Source: Lachnospiraceae bacterium (lineage in GTDB: Bacteria > Bacillota > Clostridia > Lachnospirales > Lachnospiraceae). From it: a DNA stretch of 64,000 nt. Made by a program: the position numbers and the translations under genes. Shown one piece after another: positions 24,250 through 32,521 of the stretch (position 1 is its first letter; each line of letters opens with the position of its first letter). Where the stretch lies: contig SVEF01000001.1 of the NCBI GenBank assembly GCA_015057585.1, positions 1 to 64,000 of the forward strand, read 5' to 3'. Below the pieces are notes generated by a model. The model was not told the DNA's origin. It searched no databases and saw nothing but the letters and a program-made list of their open reading frames with translations.

Positions 24250-26691
24250 ATGCATACGGAAACGATGACAAACGGGTTGGAGCAGGAATTGATTTCAGGG
24301 GTGACGGGAGAACGCGTCATTACAGAGGGGATGCCGAGGCTGGCCAGAAAAAGTGCGGCTGAGGGCATGGTTTTACTTAAGAATGAGGGCGTATTGCCGT
24401 TAAACAAAAAAGAAAAGGTGGCGTTGTTCGGAAGATGCCAGATTGATACATTTTATGTGGGCTACGGCAGCGGAGGTGATGTACACCCGCCGTATCAGGT
24501 ATCTATTCTGGACGGTTTGCGGGAAAGTGGTCATGTCGTATTGAACCGTAAGGTACAGCGCGCTTATGAAAGATGGTGCTATGCACCGGAAAATCTGGCC
24601 TCTCCGGGAACGGAATGGGGGAAATGGCCGTATTACTATCCGGAAATGCCGCTTTCTGAGGAATTGGCAGAGCTTGCGGCGCAGGAGAGTGAAACAGCAA
24701 TTATCGTTATCGGCAGAGCTGCCGGCGAAGACCGTGAAAATAAGCTGGAAAAGGGCTCGTATTATCTGACAGACGAAGAGGAGCAGATGCTTTCTCTTGT
24801 GACAAAAAAATTTGAAAAGACGGTTCTTGTGATGAACTGCGGAAATATCATTGATTTTTCCTTTACACAGAAGTATGAATTCTCAGCCATTCTTATGATG
24901 TGGCTTGGCGGAATGGAAGCCGGAAGTGCGCTTGCGGATGTCCTGACCGGAAAGGAAAATCCAAGCGGAAAGCTGGCAACAACGATTGCCAAAGAATATA
25001 CCGATTATCCGAGCGCAGCTAATTTTGGTGACCCGGATGAGAATGTTTACGAAGAAGACATTTATGTCGGTTACCGTTATTTTGAAACCTTTGCAAAGGA
25101 ACGTATCCTGTATTCGTTCGGGTACGGACTTTCCTATACTACCTTTGACATTGAACCGCTGGCCTTCAAGAACAGAGAAGATGTTTGCGAATTTACGCTT
25201 CTTGTCAAAAACACAGGCGCATTACCGGGAAAAGAAGTGATTCAGCTGTATCTGGAGGCACCGCAGGGAGCACTCGGAAAGGAAAGCAAGCGCCTGGTTG
25301 CCTTTAAGAAAACCGAAGAATTATTGCCGGGGCGGGAACAGGAAATCAAGATTTGCGTGTCCAATGAACTGCTTGCAAGCTATGATGATACCGGCAAGAC
25401 GGGGCATAAAAATTCCTGGGTGATGGAGCCGGGAGAGTATTGGTTCTATTTTGGCGTGAGCACAAATTCGGGACGACTTGCATACCGGAATGCCGGCGGA
25501 CACGATGCGAAGGTACCTTGTGTACTCCGCCATACCGGAGAGGCATGCAGCTTGTCTGAACCGATGGAACGTATTATTCCGATGAAGGATAGGGATTCCG
25601 CAATTGCACAGAGGGAATTGGTAACTGCATCGGAAAGGACACTGGCGGCCAGAATTTTAGAAAATCTTCCGGAGGAGATACCGTTTACGGGGGACCGTGG
25701 CATCCGCTTTTCTGAGGTTTGTGAGGGAACGGCAACCATGGAAGCGTTTGTTGCCCAACTGACAAAGGAAGAGTTGCAGGCATTAACAAGAGGTGAGGGC
25801 GGAACGAACCGTCCGAGCGGAATCGAAGGAAATACCGGTGTGTTTGCCGGCTTTTTCCCACCGTTAAAGGAAAAAGGCGTGCCGGTTATGGTGACAACGG
25901 ATGGTCCGGCTGGTGTCCGAATCAAGCGATATACGTCCCTGGTACCTTGCGGAGCAGCGCTCGCATGTACCTTCCATCCGGAACTGGTAGAGGCATTGTA
26001 TGAAAAGGTTGCGGATGAACTGGAACGTTTTGGGGTGGATGTATTCCTGGCACCGGGAATGAATATTTTGAGAAATCCGTTATGCGGACGAAATTTCGAA
26101 TATTTTTCGGAGGACCCGCTGTTGTCCGGCAAGATGGCAGCGGCCGCAGTGCGTGGTATCCAGTATAAGGGGGCATCGGCCTGTCCGAAGCATTTTGCGG
26201 CAAACAACCAGGAATTCAGAAGGAACAAAAACAATTCCAAGGTGTCGGAACGTGCACTCAGAGAGATTTACTTTAAGGGCTTTGAGATTTGTGTCAAGGA
26301 AGGAATGCCAAAGAGCATTATGACCTCATATAATAAGATCAATGGTGTATGGAGTCATTATAATTATGATCTGGTTACGACAGTACTCAGAAAGGACTGG
26401 GGATATCACGGACTGGTTATGACGGATTGGTGGATGCAGAAGTCGGCAAGTCCTGAATTTCCGAAGTTACGTGACAACGCGTATCGTGTACGCGCACAGG
26501 TGGATCTTTTGATGCCGGGAAATGAAGGGTCACAGTCGCAGTATCCGGTGGATTATCAGCCGGATGAGACACTGCTGGAAACTCTCGGAATGCCGGATGG
26601 TATTACGTTAGCAGAACTTCAGAGAACGGCATGTACGGTACTGAGATTTGCAATGGATATTGTGAATGCAAAACGGAAAAAAGAAGACTAA
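24250..26691 (+). CDS. Glycoside hydrolase family 3 enzyme with permuted domain order
   Basis: An 813-residue GH3 protein whose domains run in reverse order. Residues 25-270 are the alpha/beta sandwich normally found second (A-A-E-G-M-V-L-L-K-N-E-G-V-L-P-L at about 37-52), then a fibronectin-like domain (about 310-410), then the TIM barrel (about 490-790) with K-H-F-A-A-N-N-Q-E and the nucleophile D726 in G-L-V-M-T-D-W. This order is known from some Ruminococcus and Butyrivibrio beta-glucosidases. No signal peptide is seen, so it is probably cytoplasmic and hydrolyses short beta-glycosides. It is the last gene before the terminator. Confidence 0.9.
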   Translation: MHTETMTNGLEQELISGVTGERVITEGMPRLARKSAAEGMVLLKNEGVLPLNKKEKVALFGRCQIDTFYVGYGSGGDVHPPYQVSILDGLRESGHVVLNRKVQRAYERWCYAPENLASPGTEWGKWPYYYPEMPLSEELAELAAQESETAIIVIGRAAGEDRENKLEKGSYYLTDEEEQMLSLVTKKFEKTVLVMNCGNIIDFSFTQKYEFSAILMMWLGGMEAGSALADVLTGKENPSGKLATTIAKEYTDYPSAANFGDPDENVYEEDIYVGYRYFETFAKERILYSFGYGLSYTTFDIEPLAFKNREDVCEFTLLVKNTGALPGKEVIQLYLEAPQGALGKESKRLVAFKKTEELLPGREQEIKICVSNELLASYDDTGKTGHKNSWVMEPGEYWFYFGVSTNSGRLAYRNAGGHDAKVPCVLRHTGEACSLSEPMERIIPMKDRDSAIAQRELVTASERTLAARILENLPEEIPFTGDRGIRFSEVCEGTATMEAFVAQLTKEELQALTRGEGGTNRPSGIEGNTGVFAGFFPPLKEKGVPVMVTTDGPAGVRIKRYTSLVPCGAALACTFHPELVEALYEKVADELERFGVDVFLAPGMNILRNPLCGRNFEYFSEDPLLSGKMAAAAVRGIQYKGASACPKHFAANNQEFRRNKNNSKVSERALREIYFKGFEICVKEGMPKSIMTSYNKINGVWSHYNYDLVTTVLRKDWGYHGLVMTDWWMQKSASPEFPKLRDNAYRVRAQVDLLMPGNEGSQSQYPVDYQPDETLLETLGMPDGITLAELQRTACTVLRFAMDIVNAKRKKED

Positions 26692-26694
26692 TCA

Positions 26695-26726
26695 AAAAGG
26701 CTCACGGAGTATTCCGCGAGCCTTTT
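26695..26726. terminator. Bidirectional terminator between GH3 and hisS
   Basis: AAAAGGCTC (26695-26703) pairs with GAGCCTTTT (26718-26726), with an inner CGG/CCG pair, and a T run closes it on either strand. It separates convergent genes and ends the long plus-strand run that contains the Pel-type locus. Confidence 0.75.
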
Positions 26727-26738
26727 ACTATGTGTATT

Positions 26739-27977
26739 TTATTTCTGTAATACCTTAATTTCTGCAGATTCATCTAAAATGAGGCAGCCGTAGAAGCCGC
26801 TTTCTTCTAATTTTCCGAAGAGCTTGCCGATTTTCTTTGGCTTTTCATATAAGGTGACATCGTATTCACCGCGGTATTCGTCTGCTTTCTTAATCGCAGC
26901 GACTACTTCGCCGTCCGGATAGATAACAGCCAATTTTGGACGGGAGGCAGAAATTGCGGTCTGACGGTCCATTAAAATGCTGGCAATACGTTCAAAGCCG
27001 ATGGAGAAGCCAACGGCAGGAACACTTTCACCGATAAATTTTCCAATCATATTGTCATAACGTCCGCCACCTGCGATGGAGCTTCCGAAGTCTAAGGACT
27101 CCACTTCAAAAATAGTGCCGGTGTAATAGCCCTGTCCGCGAACCAAAGAACGGTCATATTCGATGTCATATCTGCCGCCGGACAACTGCTTTACGGTAGC
27201 GATGATAGAAGCCACACTATCGATTGCTTCGGTATCGGTACAGTACTTTTTGGCGTCGTCTAAGGTAAATGGTGTAATGCTGATCATGGAGATGAATTTT
27301 TCTACCACATCGGCAGCAAAATCCTTTCCGAGTAATTCGTTTCTTACCCCTTCAGCACCAATCTTATCCATCTTATCAAACGTGATGCAGACACTGTCGG
27401 AATCTTCTGCGTGAAAGCCGGCGGAAAGAATCAGATTCTTTAAGATACGGCGGTCGTTGATGCGTACCTTGAAGTTTTCGATGCCGATGGCAAGCAGTGC
27501 TTTTGCGGTGGTATCGATGAGTTCTACTTCACAGTTTGTGGAGGAGGAGCCTAAAATATCGATATCGCACTGGATAAATTCACGCAGGCGTCCTTTTTGC
27601 GGTCTTTCCGCACGGAAAACACGGTCTAACTGGATTACCTTAAACGGTGTACTCAAATTGTTTCTGTTGCATGCATAGTAGCGGGAGAGCGGAAGTGTCA
27701 GGTCATAACGAAGACCGATGTCGGACAATTCCTTCGGGTTGCCGGAGTTTAACGCTTCGGTTAATTTATCCCCGCGCTTTAAAATCTTAAATAAGAGGTT
27801 TAAGTTTTCTCCGCCTTCACTCTTATCTAAGTTTTCCATATCCTCTAATATCGGAGTAGTAATCCGTTCAAAACCGCAGGAGCGGTAGGTTTCTAAAATT
27901 TTTCCCTGTAAGTAGTCGCGCAGGGCGGTTTCCTTCGGCAAATAGTCGTTGGTTCCTTTTACAGATGTAACTTTCAT
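26739..27977 (-). CDS. hisS: Histidine--tRNA ligase (divergent Clostridia type)
   Basis: A 412-residue class II synthetase. Motif 2 appears as R-V-F-R-A-E-R-P-Q-K-G-R-L-R-E-F, and the histidine-binding motifs as L-V-R-G-Q-G-Y-Y-T-G-T and A-G-G-G-R-Y-D. The usual R-G-L-D-Y-Y is R-G-Q-G-Y-Y, a form I associate with the divergent HisRS common in Lachnospiraceae. It attaches His to tRNA-His; a HisZ-like regulatory role is less likely given motif 2. The frame opens at 28013, but AAGGAG lies 9 bases before the ATG at 27977. It follows the rpsT terminator by only about 37 bases. Confidence 0.88.
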   Translation of the reverse strand: MKVTSVKGTNDYLPKETALRDYLQGKILETYRSCGFERITTPILEDMENLDKSEGGENLNLLFKILKRGDKLTEALNSGNPKELSDIGLRYDLTLPLSRYYACNRNNLSTPFKVIQLDRVFRAERPQKGRLREFIQCDIDILGSSSTNCEVELIDTTAKALLAIGIENFKVRINDRRILKNLILSAGFHAEDSDSVCITFDKMDKIGAEGVRNELLGKDFAADVVEKFISMISITPFTLDDAKKYCTDTEAIDSVASIIATVKQLSGGRYDIEYDRSLVRGQGYYTGTIFEVESLDFGSSIAGGGRYDNMIGKFIGESVPAVGFSIGFERIASILMDRQTAISASRPKLAVIYPDGEVVAAIKKADEYRGEYDVTLYEKPKKIGKLFGKLEESGFYGCLILDESAEIKVLQK

Positions 27978-28013
27978 AGATATTGTCTCCTTTTTCTTCT
28001 TCCATATAAACAA

Positions 28014-28041
28014 AAAACGCCGTAGAACACTACGGCGTTTT
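28014..28041 (-). terminator. rpsT terminator or hisS attenuator
   Basis: A perfect 12-base inverted repeat (28014-28025 with 28030-28041, loop of 4) followed by a T run on the minus strand. It lies between rpsT and hisS with no room for a full promoter after it, so hisS may depend on read-through. Confidence 0.75.
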
Positions 28042-28058
28042 AATTTCGTTATGCAAAA

Positions 28059-28322
28059 TTAAGCAATTGTATTAACAGCCTTAGTGAGTCTGGATACCTT
28101 TCTAGCAGCTGTATTCTTATGGAAGATTCCCTTAGCAGCAGCCTTGTCAATTGCAACAACAGCTTCTGTTAATGCAGCAGTAGCAGCAGCCTTATCGTTC
28201 TGAGCCACAGCAGCTTCAACCTTCTTTGTTAAAGTCTTAACCTTAGACTTAACCATCTTGTTTCTTAAAGTCTTTGTTTCGATAACCTGAATTCTCTTCT
28301 TAGCAGATTTGATATTAGCCAA
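28059..28322 (-). CDS. rpsT: 30S ribosomal protein S20
   Basis: An 87-residue protein, the usual S20 length, with the standard opening A-N-I-K-S-A-K-K-R-I after the start and K-G-I-F-H-K-N-T-A-A-R-K-V-S-R-L near the end. It binds 16S rRNA in the small subunit. The start is a TTG at 28322-28320, preceded at 6 bases by GGAGGTG; an upstream in-frame codon at 28364 would add unrelated residues. It has its own promoter at 28419-28447 and a leader of about 90 bases with a small hairpin. Confidence 0.95.
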   Translation of the reverse strand: MANIKSAKKRIQVIETKTLRNKMVKSKVKTLTKKVEAAVAQNDKAAATAALTEAVVAIDKAAAKGIFHKNTAARKVSRLTKAVNTIA

Positions 28323-28366
28323 TGAAAACACCTCCAATGCAATAAACTTGTTTTTCTCTTGCATGA

Positions 28367-28387
28367 TCCTGTTCCAGCGAAACAGGA
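28367..28387 (-). promoter_or_regulatory. Hairpin in the rpsT leader
   Basis: Seven perfect pairs (28367-28373 with 28381-28387, loop of 7) lie in the untranslated leader between the rpsT promoter and its ribosome site. It could be an autoregulatory site for S20, but nothing in the sequence proves this. Confidence 0.35.
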
Positions 28388-28418
28388 CACGGACGTTTCA
28401 CTGAAAACATACTGTTAA

Positions 28419-28447
28419 ATAATACTTCATAAGAGAAAAAAAGTCAA
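28419..28447 (-). promoter_or_regulatory. Sigma-A promoter of rpsT
   Basis: On the minus strand TTGACT (28442-28447) and TATTAT (28419-28424) are separated by 17 bases. Confidence 0.65.
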
Positions 28448-28465
28448 TATCTTAATTGGAAAAAA

Positions 28466-28494
28466 GTATTTTTTTTTCGATTTTCTACATAATA
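28466..28494 (+). promoter_or_regulatory. Candidate forespore (sigma-G/F) promoter of gpr
   Basis: GTATT (28466-28470) and CATAATA (28488-28494) are separated by 17 bases, close to the forespore consensus. A weaker sigma-A-like TACAAT lies at 28499-28504. gpr is a forespore gene in known spore formers, which favours the first reading. Confidence 0.4.
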
Positions 28495-28578
28495 ATGGTA
28501 CAATGCGATGCTTTTCTTGTGAAGAATGTCAAGAAAAGGCAGAAATCCGCATAGAGTAGTTAGGAAAAGGAGAAGAAT

Positions 28579-29442
28579 ATGACCGGAAGAAGTGACCTTA
28601 TTATAGAAAGTGAATGGCTGGAGGCGGGAAAGGTAAAAACGGATGGCGTTGTGGGTGATGTAACAACAACGGAGGGCATAAGGGTAACGGAGGAATGGAA
28701 CAAAGAGGGTAACGTGAAGGTAACCTCCGTACAAATCAGGACAAAGGAAGCTGCGGGGGAATTGGAGCGGCCGATGGGGACCTATATTACTCTGGAAATT
28801 CCGGAACTTAGGCAGGAAGCGGAGGTTGTCCGGGAAGCAGCGGAGTTTTGTCTTGAGGAGCAACTGCGTCTTTTGCTTGAGAAGAAAGACGCAGAACATA
28901 TGCTGGTAATCGGACTCGGTAACCGTGAGGTGACGGCAGATGCGATTGGACCGCTTACGATAGAAGACATTTTTGTCACACGTCATATGGTGGATGCATA
29001 TAAAAGCATCAGGGAGAACTATCGTGTGGTAAGTGCGTTGGTACCGGGAGTCATGGCTCAGACGGGAATGGAAACGATGGAGATTATCCGGGCTGTTGTC
29101 CGTGAAGTAAATCCGGATGTCGTGCTGGTAGTGGATGCGCTGGCGGCAAGAAGTGCCGGACGCCTTGGTACGACCATCCAATTGACGGATACCGGAATTT
29201 GTCCGGGAGCGGGAATCGGGAATAACCGTAGGGAACTAAATAAAGACAGCATCGGAAGAACCGTGATTGCCATCGGGGTTCCCACTGTATTGGATGCGGT
29301 CGGAATTGCCACGGAAGATGTGATGGAGGAGGTCAGGGATTTGTTTGTAATGCCGCGCGGTATTGACAGTTCGGTACACTATATCAGTGAAATACTGGCG
29401 GAAGGAATCAATCGGACGAACAGGAGGGAGAGTTCTGAATAA
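28579..29442 (+). CDS. gpr: Germination protease GPR
   Basis: A 287-residue protein of the A25 peptidase family. The middle shows V-I-G-L-G-N-R-x-V-T-A-D-A-I-G-P, V-P-G-V-M-A-Q-T-G-M-E-T and V-V-D-A-L-A-A-R-S; the end has D-T-G-I-x-P-G-A-G-I-G-N-N-R. GPR degrades small acid-soluble proteins during spore outgrowth. The usual propeptide region is short here. The ATG has AAAAGGAG at normal spacing. spoIIP follows and overlaps its 3' end. Confidence 0.93.
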   Translation: MTGRSDLIIESEWLEAGKVKTDGVVGDVTTTEGIRVTEEWNKEGNVKVTSVQIRTKEAAGELERPMGTYITLEIPELRQEAEVVREAAEFCLEEQLRLLLEKKDAEHMLVIGLGNREVTADAIGPLTIEDIFVTRHMVDAYKSIRENYRVVSALVPGVMAQTGMETMEIIRAVVREVNPDVVLVVDALAARSAGRLGTTIQLTDTGICPGAGIGNNRRELNKDSIGRTVIAIGVPTVLDAVGIATEDVMEEVRDLFVMPRGIDSSVHYISEILAEGINRTNRRESSE

Positions 29443-30622
29443 GTGGGAGAGAAAATTATACCGGTTCCGGGCAAAGATTTATATGCACCTTCCCCGGAAT
29501 GTAAGGCTGCGGAAATTGCGGTTTGCCCTGCTTGCGTTGTGCGGACTCTGTCTGTTCCTGCGGTGGAGCCCTGTACAGGAACAGGCAGAGCAGTCGAAAC
29601 AGGAAAGGGATGAGCAAACGGATGTGAAACTACCGGAAATGGAGGACGAGCCGAGCGAACTTTTTGTCCAGTTTGTATCCGGAAACCGGGTACTGCAGGA
29701 AAAGAAGGAGCCGGCTTTGAAACCTACGGTGACGCCTGTACCGACACCGACGCAGAGTGCACGGAACGAAGGCATACAGAACGAAGATGTACTCCAAACG
29801 GCGGGTGGTGTGTTTGCTTCCTCGTTTTCACCGGAATGTTATCCGGAGCTTTCCGAGATTGTAGGAACGCGTTATCTGATGAATAATCTGCGAGAACTTA
29901 CGTATCTGAAGGAAAATTTTTATATTGTCAATGCAACGACGGTGATGACGGCCCAGGCATTTGATGTGGACTATTTTTTAAGTGCAGATTTGTCCCTGGA
30001 AAAGAAAGAGGAACCACAGATATTGATTTACCACACGCATGCGTCGGAAGCATTTGCAGACAGCAGATATGGCGTAAGTGAAGATACCGTCGTCGGAATG
30101 GGAGAGCGGCTGGCAGAGGTGTTGGAGCAAAAGTACGGTTATGCGGTTTTGCATGATACAACCGTGTTTGATTTGAAAAACGGAAAGGATAACCGTGACA
30201 ATGCTTACAGTGAGGCATTGGTTTACATAGAACGCCTGCTCAAGGAATATCCGACCATAGAGGTCATTATTGATTTGCACCGGGATGCGGGGGCAAAGAG
30301 AGTAGTTACCCTGCAGGGGAAGCAGGTGGCAAAAGTAATGTTGTTTAATGGTTTGTCCAGAACCAAGGAAAAGGAACTGACGTATTTGCCGAATCCGAAT
30401 TTAAAAGATAATTTGGCGTTCAGTTTTCAGATGAAGCTTATCGGGGATGAGATGTATCCCGGTTTGATGAACCGGATTTTTCTTAAGGACTACCGGTATA
30501 ATATGCATCTTAAGGAGCGCTATCTGCTCGTGGAACTCGGCACGCAGAACAATACGGTAGAAGAGGCAAGAAACGCAATGGAACCATTGGCGGATGTACT
30601 GGCACAGGTGCTTTCAAAGTAA
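29435..30622 (+). CDS. spoIIP: Stage II sporulation protein P, septal peptidoglycan amidase
   Basis: About 395 residues with an N-terminal membrane anchor (about 25-40) after a basic stretch, a variable linker rich in Glu, Pro and Thr, and the SpoIIP amidase domain: I-Y-H-T-H-A-S-E, the zinc region I-D-L-H-R-D-A, and L-V-E-L-G-T-Q-N-N-T near the end. It digests peptidoglycan during engulfment. No ATG, GTG or TTG suits the ribosome site AGGAGGG (29422-29428); a CTG at 29435 sits exactly 6 bases after it and is proposed as the start. The frame stays open to 29363 inside gpr, and the next ATG is at 29483. Confidence 0.9.
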   Translation: MNKWERKLYRFRAKIYMHLPRNVRLRKLRFALLALCGLCLFLRWSPVQEQAEQSKQERDEQTDVKLPEMEDEPSELFVQFVSGNRVLQEKKEPALKPTVTPVPTPTQSARNEGIQNEDVLQTAGGVFASSFSPECYPELSEIVGTRYLMNNLRELTYLKENFYIVNATTVMTAQAFDVDYFLSADLSLEKKEEPQILIYHTHASEAFADSRYGVSEDTVVGMGERLAEVLEQKYGYAVLHDTTVFDLKNGKDNRDNAYSEALVYIERLLKEYPTIEVIIDLHRDAGAKRVVTLQGKQVAKVMLFNGLSRTKEKELTYLPNPNLKDNLAFSFQMKLIGDEMYPGLMNRIFLKDYRYNMHLKERYLLVELGTQNNTVEEARNAMEPLADVLAQVLSK

Positions 30623-30635
30623 CCGCGGCAAAATC

Positions 30636-30664
30636 TTGACATCCACGCCGGAATCAGTTACTAT
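30636..30664 (+). promoter_or_regulatory. Sigma-A promoter of lepA-hemW
   Basis: Perfect TTGACA (30636-30641) and TACTAT (30659-30664) are separated by 17 bases, 38 bases before the lepA start. Confidence 0.65.
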
Positions 30665-30701
30665 CAACAATGGGTAAAAAGCGAAAGAGAGGAAGTTAGG
30701 A

Positions 30702-32516
30702 ATGGCAACAATTGATCAGAGTAAAATCAGAAACTTCTGTATTATTGCACATATTGACCATGGTAAGTCAACACTGGCAGACCGTATTATCGAAAAAACC
30801 GGACTGCTTACCAGCCGTGAAATGCAGGCACAGGTGCTTGACAACATGGAACTGGAGCGTGAGAGAGGTATTACGATTAAAGCGCAGACCGTGCGTACCG
30901 TATATAAGGCAAAGAATGGTGAGGAATATATTTTTAACCTGATTGATACACCGGGACATGTCGATTTTAACTATGAAGTATCCAGAAGCCTTGCTGCGTG
31001 TGAAGGAGCAATTCTTGTCGTGGATGCGGCACAGGGCATCGAGGCACAGACGCTTGCCAATGTGTATCTGGCGTTGGACCACGATTTGGATATCATCCCT
31101 GTCATCAATAAAATTGACCTGCCGAGCGCGGAGCCGGAGCGTGTGATTGCAGAGATTGAGGATGTCATTGGCTTAGAGGCACAGGATGCCCCTAGAATTT
31201 CCGCCAAGAACGGCATTAATATTGAAGATGTTCTGGAGGCGATTGTAGAAAAGGTGCCTGCACCAAAGGGAGATGCAAAGAAACCGTTACAGGCGCTGAT
31301 TTTTGACTCGATTTATGATTCCTACAAGGGTGTTATTGTATTCTGCCGTGTCATGGAGGGAACCGTAAAGAAGGGGACAAAGATTAAAATGATGGCAACC
31401 GGAGCAACCGCAGAGGTAGTGGAGCTCGGTATTTTCGGACCGGGTCAGTTTATTCCCTGTGAGGAACTTTCCGCCGGTATGGTAGGTTATATTACCGCAA
31501 GCCTTAAAAATGTAAAGGATACCCGTGTGGGTGATACGATTACGGATGCCAACAATCCGTGCGTCAATCCGCTCCCGGGTTATAAAAAGGTAAATCCGAT
31601 GGTATACTGCGGTATGTATCCGGCAGACGGAGCTAAGTATCCGGATTTGCGTGATGCGCTGGAAAAACTGCAGTTAAACGATGCAGCGCTTCATTTTGAA
31701 CCGGAGACCTCCATTGCACTGGGTTTTGGTTTCCGCTGCGGATTCCTTGGGCTGTTGCATCTGGAAATCATTCAGGAGCGTCTGGAGAGAGAGTATAATC
31801 TTGACCTCGTGACGACGGCTCCGGGTGTTATTTATAAGGTATATAAGACAGACGGGGAGGAGATGGATATTACGAATCCGTCCAATTTGCCTGACCCGTC
31901 AGAGATTGAACATATGGAGGAACCGATGGTTTCTGCGGAAATCATGGTGACTACGGAATTTGTAGGTGCCATCATGACACTTTGTCAGGAGCGCCGCGGC
32001 GTTTATCTGGGAATGGAATATATGGAACAGACCAGAGCGTTACTGCGCTATGAATTGCCGCTAAATGAAATCATTTATGATTTCTTTGATGCACTCAAGT
32101 CCCGTTCCAAGGGCTATGCGTCCTTTGACTATGAACTTAAGGGCTATGTGCCGTCCAATCTTGTGAAGTTAGATATTCTGATTAATAAAGAAGAAGTCGA
32201 TGCCCTTTCCTTCATCGTACATGCAGATACCGCATATGAACGCGGCAGAAGAATGTGTGAGCGCTTAAAGGATGAGATTCCGAGACACCTGTTTGAAATT
32301 CCGATTCAGGCAGCCATCGGAAGCAAGATTATTGCCAGAGAAACCGTAAAGGCAATGCGAAAGGACGTACTTGCAAAGTGTTACGGCGGTGATATTTCCC
32401 GTAAGAAGAAGCTTCTGGAAAAGCAGAAGGAAGGTAAAAAGCGTATGAGACAGGTCGGCAATGTGGAAATTCCGCAGAAGGCCTTCATGAGCGTTTTAAA
32501 GTTGGACGAAAATTAG
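30702..32516 (+). CDS. lepA: Elongation factor 4 (LepA), ribosome-associated GTPase
   Basis: A 604-residue translational GTPase of full length. The G1 motif [10 protein letters not shown]3 D-T-P-G-H-V-D-F and G4 N-K-I-D-L are in the first 135 residues, and the LepA-specific C-terminal region ends with [15 protein letters not shown]. It acts on the ribosome in initiation or back-translocation. hemW follows after 5 bases, and hrcA lies next, which is the usual order in Firmicutes. Confidence 0.97.
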   Translation: MATIDQSKIRNFCIIAHIDHGKSTLADRIIEKTGLLTSREMQAQVLDNMELERERGITIKAQTVRTVYKAKNGEEYIFNLIDTPGHVDFNYEVSRSLAACEGAILVVDAAQGIEAQTLANVYLALDHDLDIIPVINKIDLPSAEPERVIAEIEDVIGLEAQDAPRISAKNGINIEDVLEAIVEKVPAPKGDAKKPLQALIFDSIYDSYKGVIVFCRVMEGTVKKGTKIKMMATGATAEVVELGIFGPGQFIPCEELSAGMVGYITASLKNVKDTRVGDTITDANNPCVNPLPGYKKVNPMVYCGMYPADGAKYPDLRDALEKLQLNDAALHFEPETSIALGFGFRCGFLGLLHLEIIQERLEREYNLDLVTTAPGVIYKVYKTDGEEMDITNPSNLPDPSEIEHMEEPMVSAEIMVTTEFVGAIMTLCQERRGVYLGMEYMEQTRALLRYELPLNEIIYDFFDALKSRSKGYASFDYELKGYVPSNLVKLDILINKEEVDALSFIVHADTAYERGRRMCERLKDEIPRHLFEIPIQAAIGSKIIARETVKAMRKDVLAKCYGGDISRKKKLLEKQKEGKKRMRQVGNVEIPQKAFMSVLKLDEN

Positions 32517-32521
32517 ACGGG

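Noticed and set aside
25446..26240. 264-codon minus-strand frame inside GH3
   Set aside because: Antisense to the GH3 barrel region with typical shadow composition (Ser, Pro, Arg-rich).
28014..28058. T-box leader for hisS
   Set aside because: There is no space and no T-box sequence; only a plain terminator hairpin is present.
28444..29181. 245-codon minus-strand frame
   Set aside because: It lies opposite gpr and its promoter region; no start signal and no recognisable motif.
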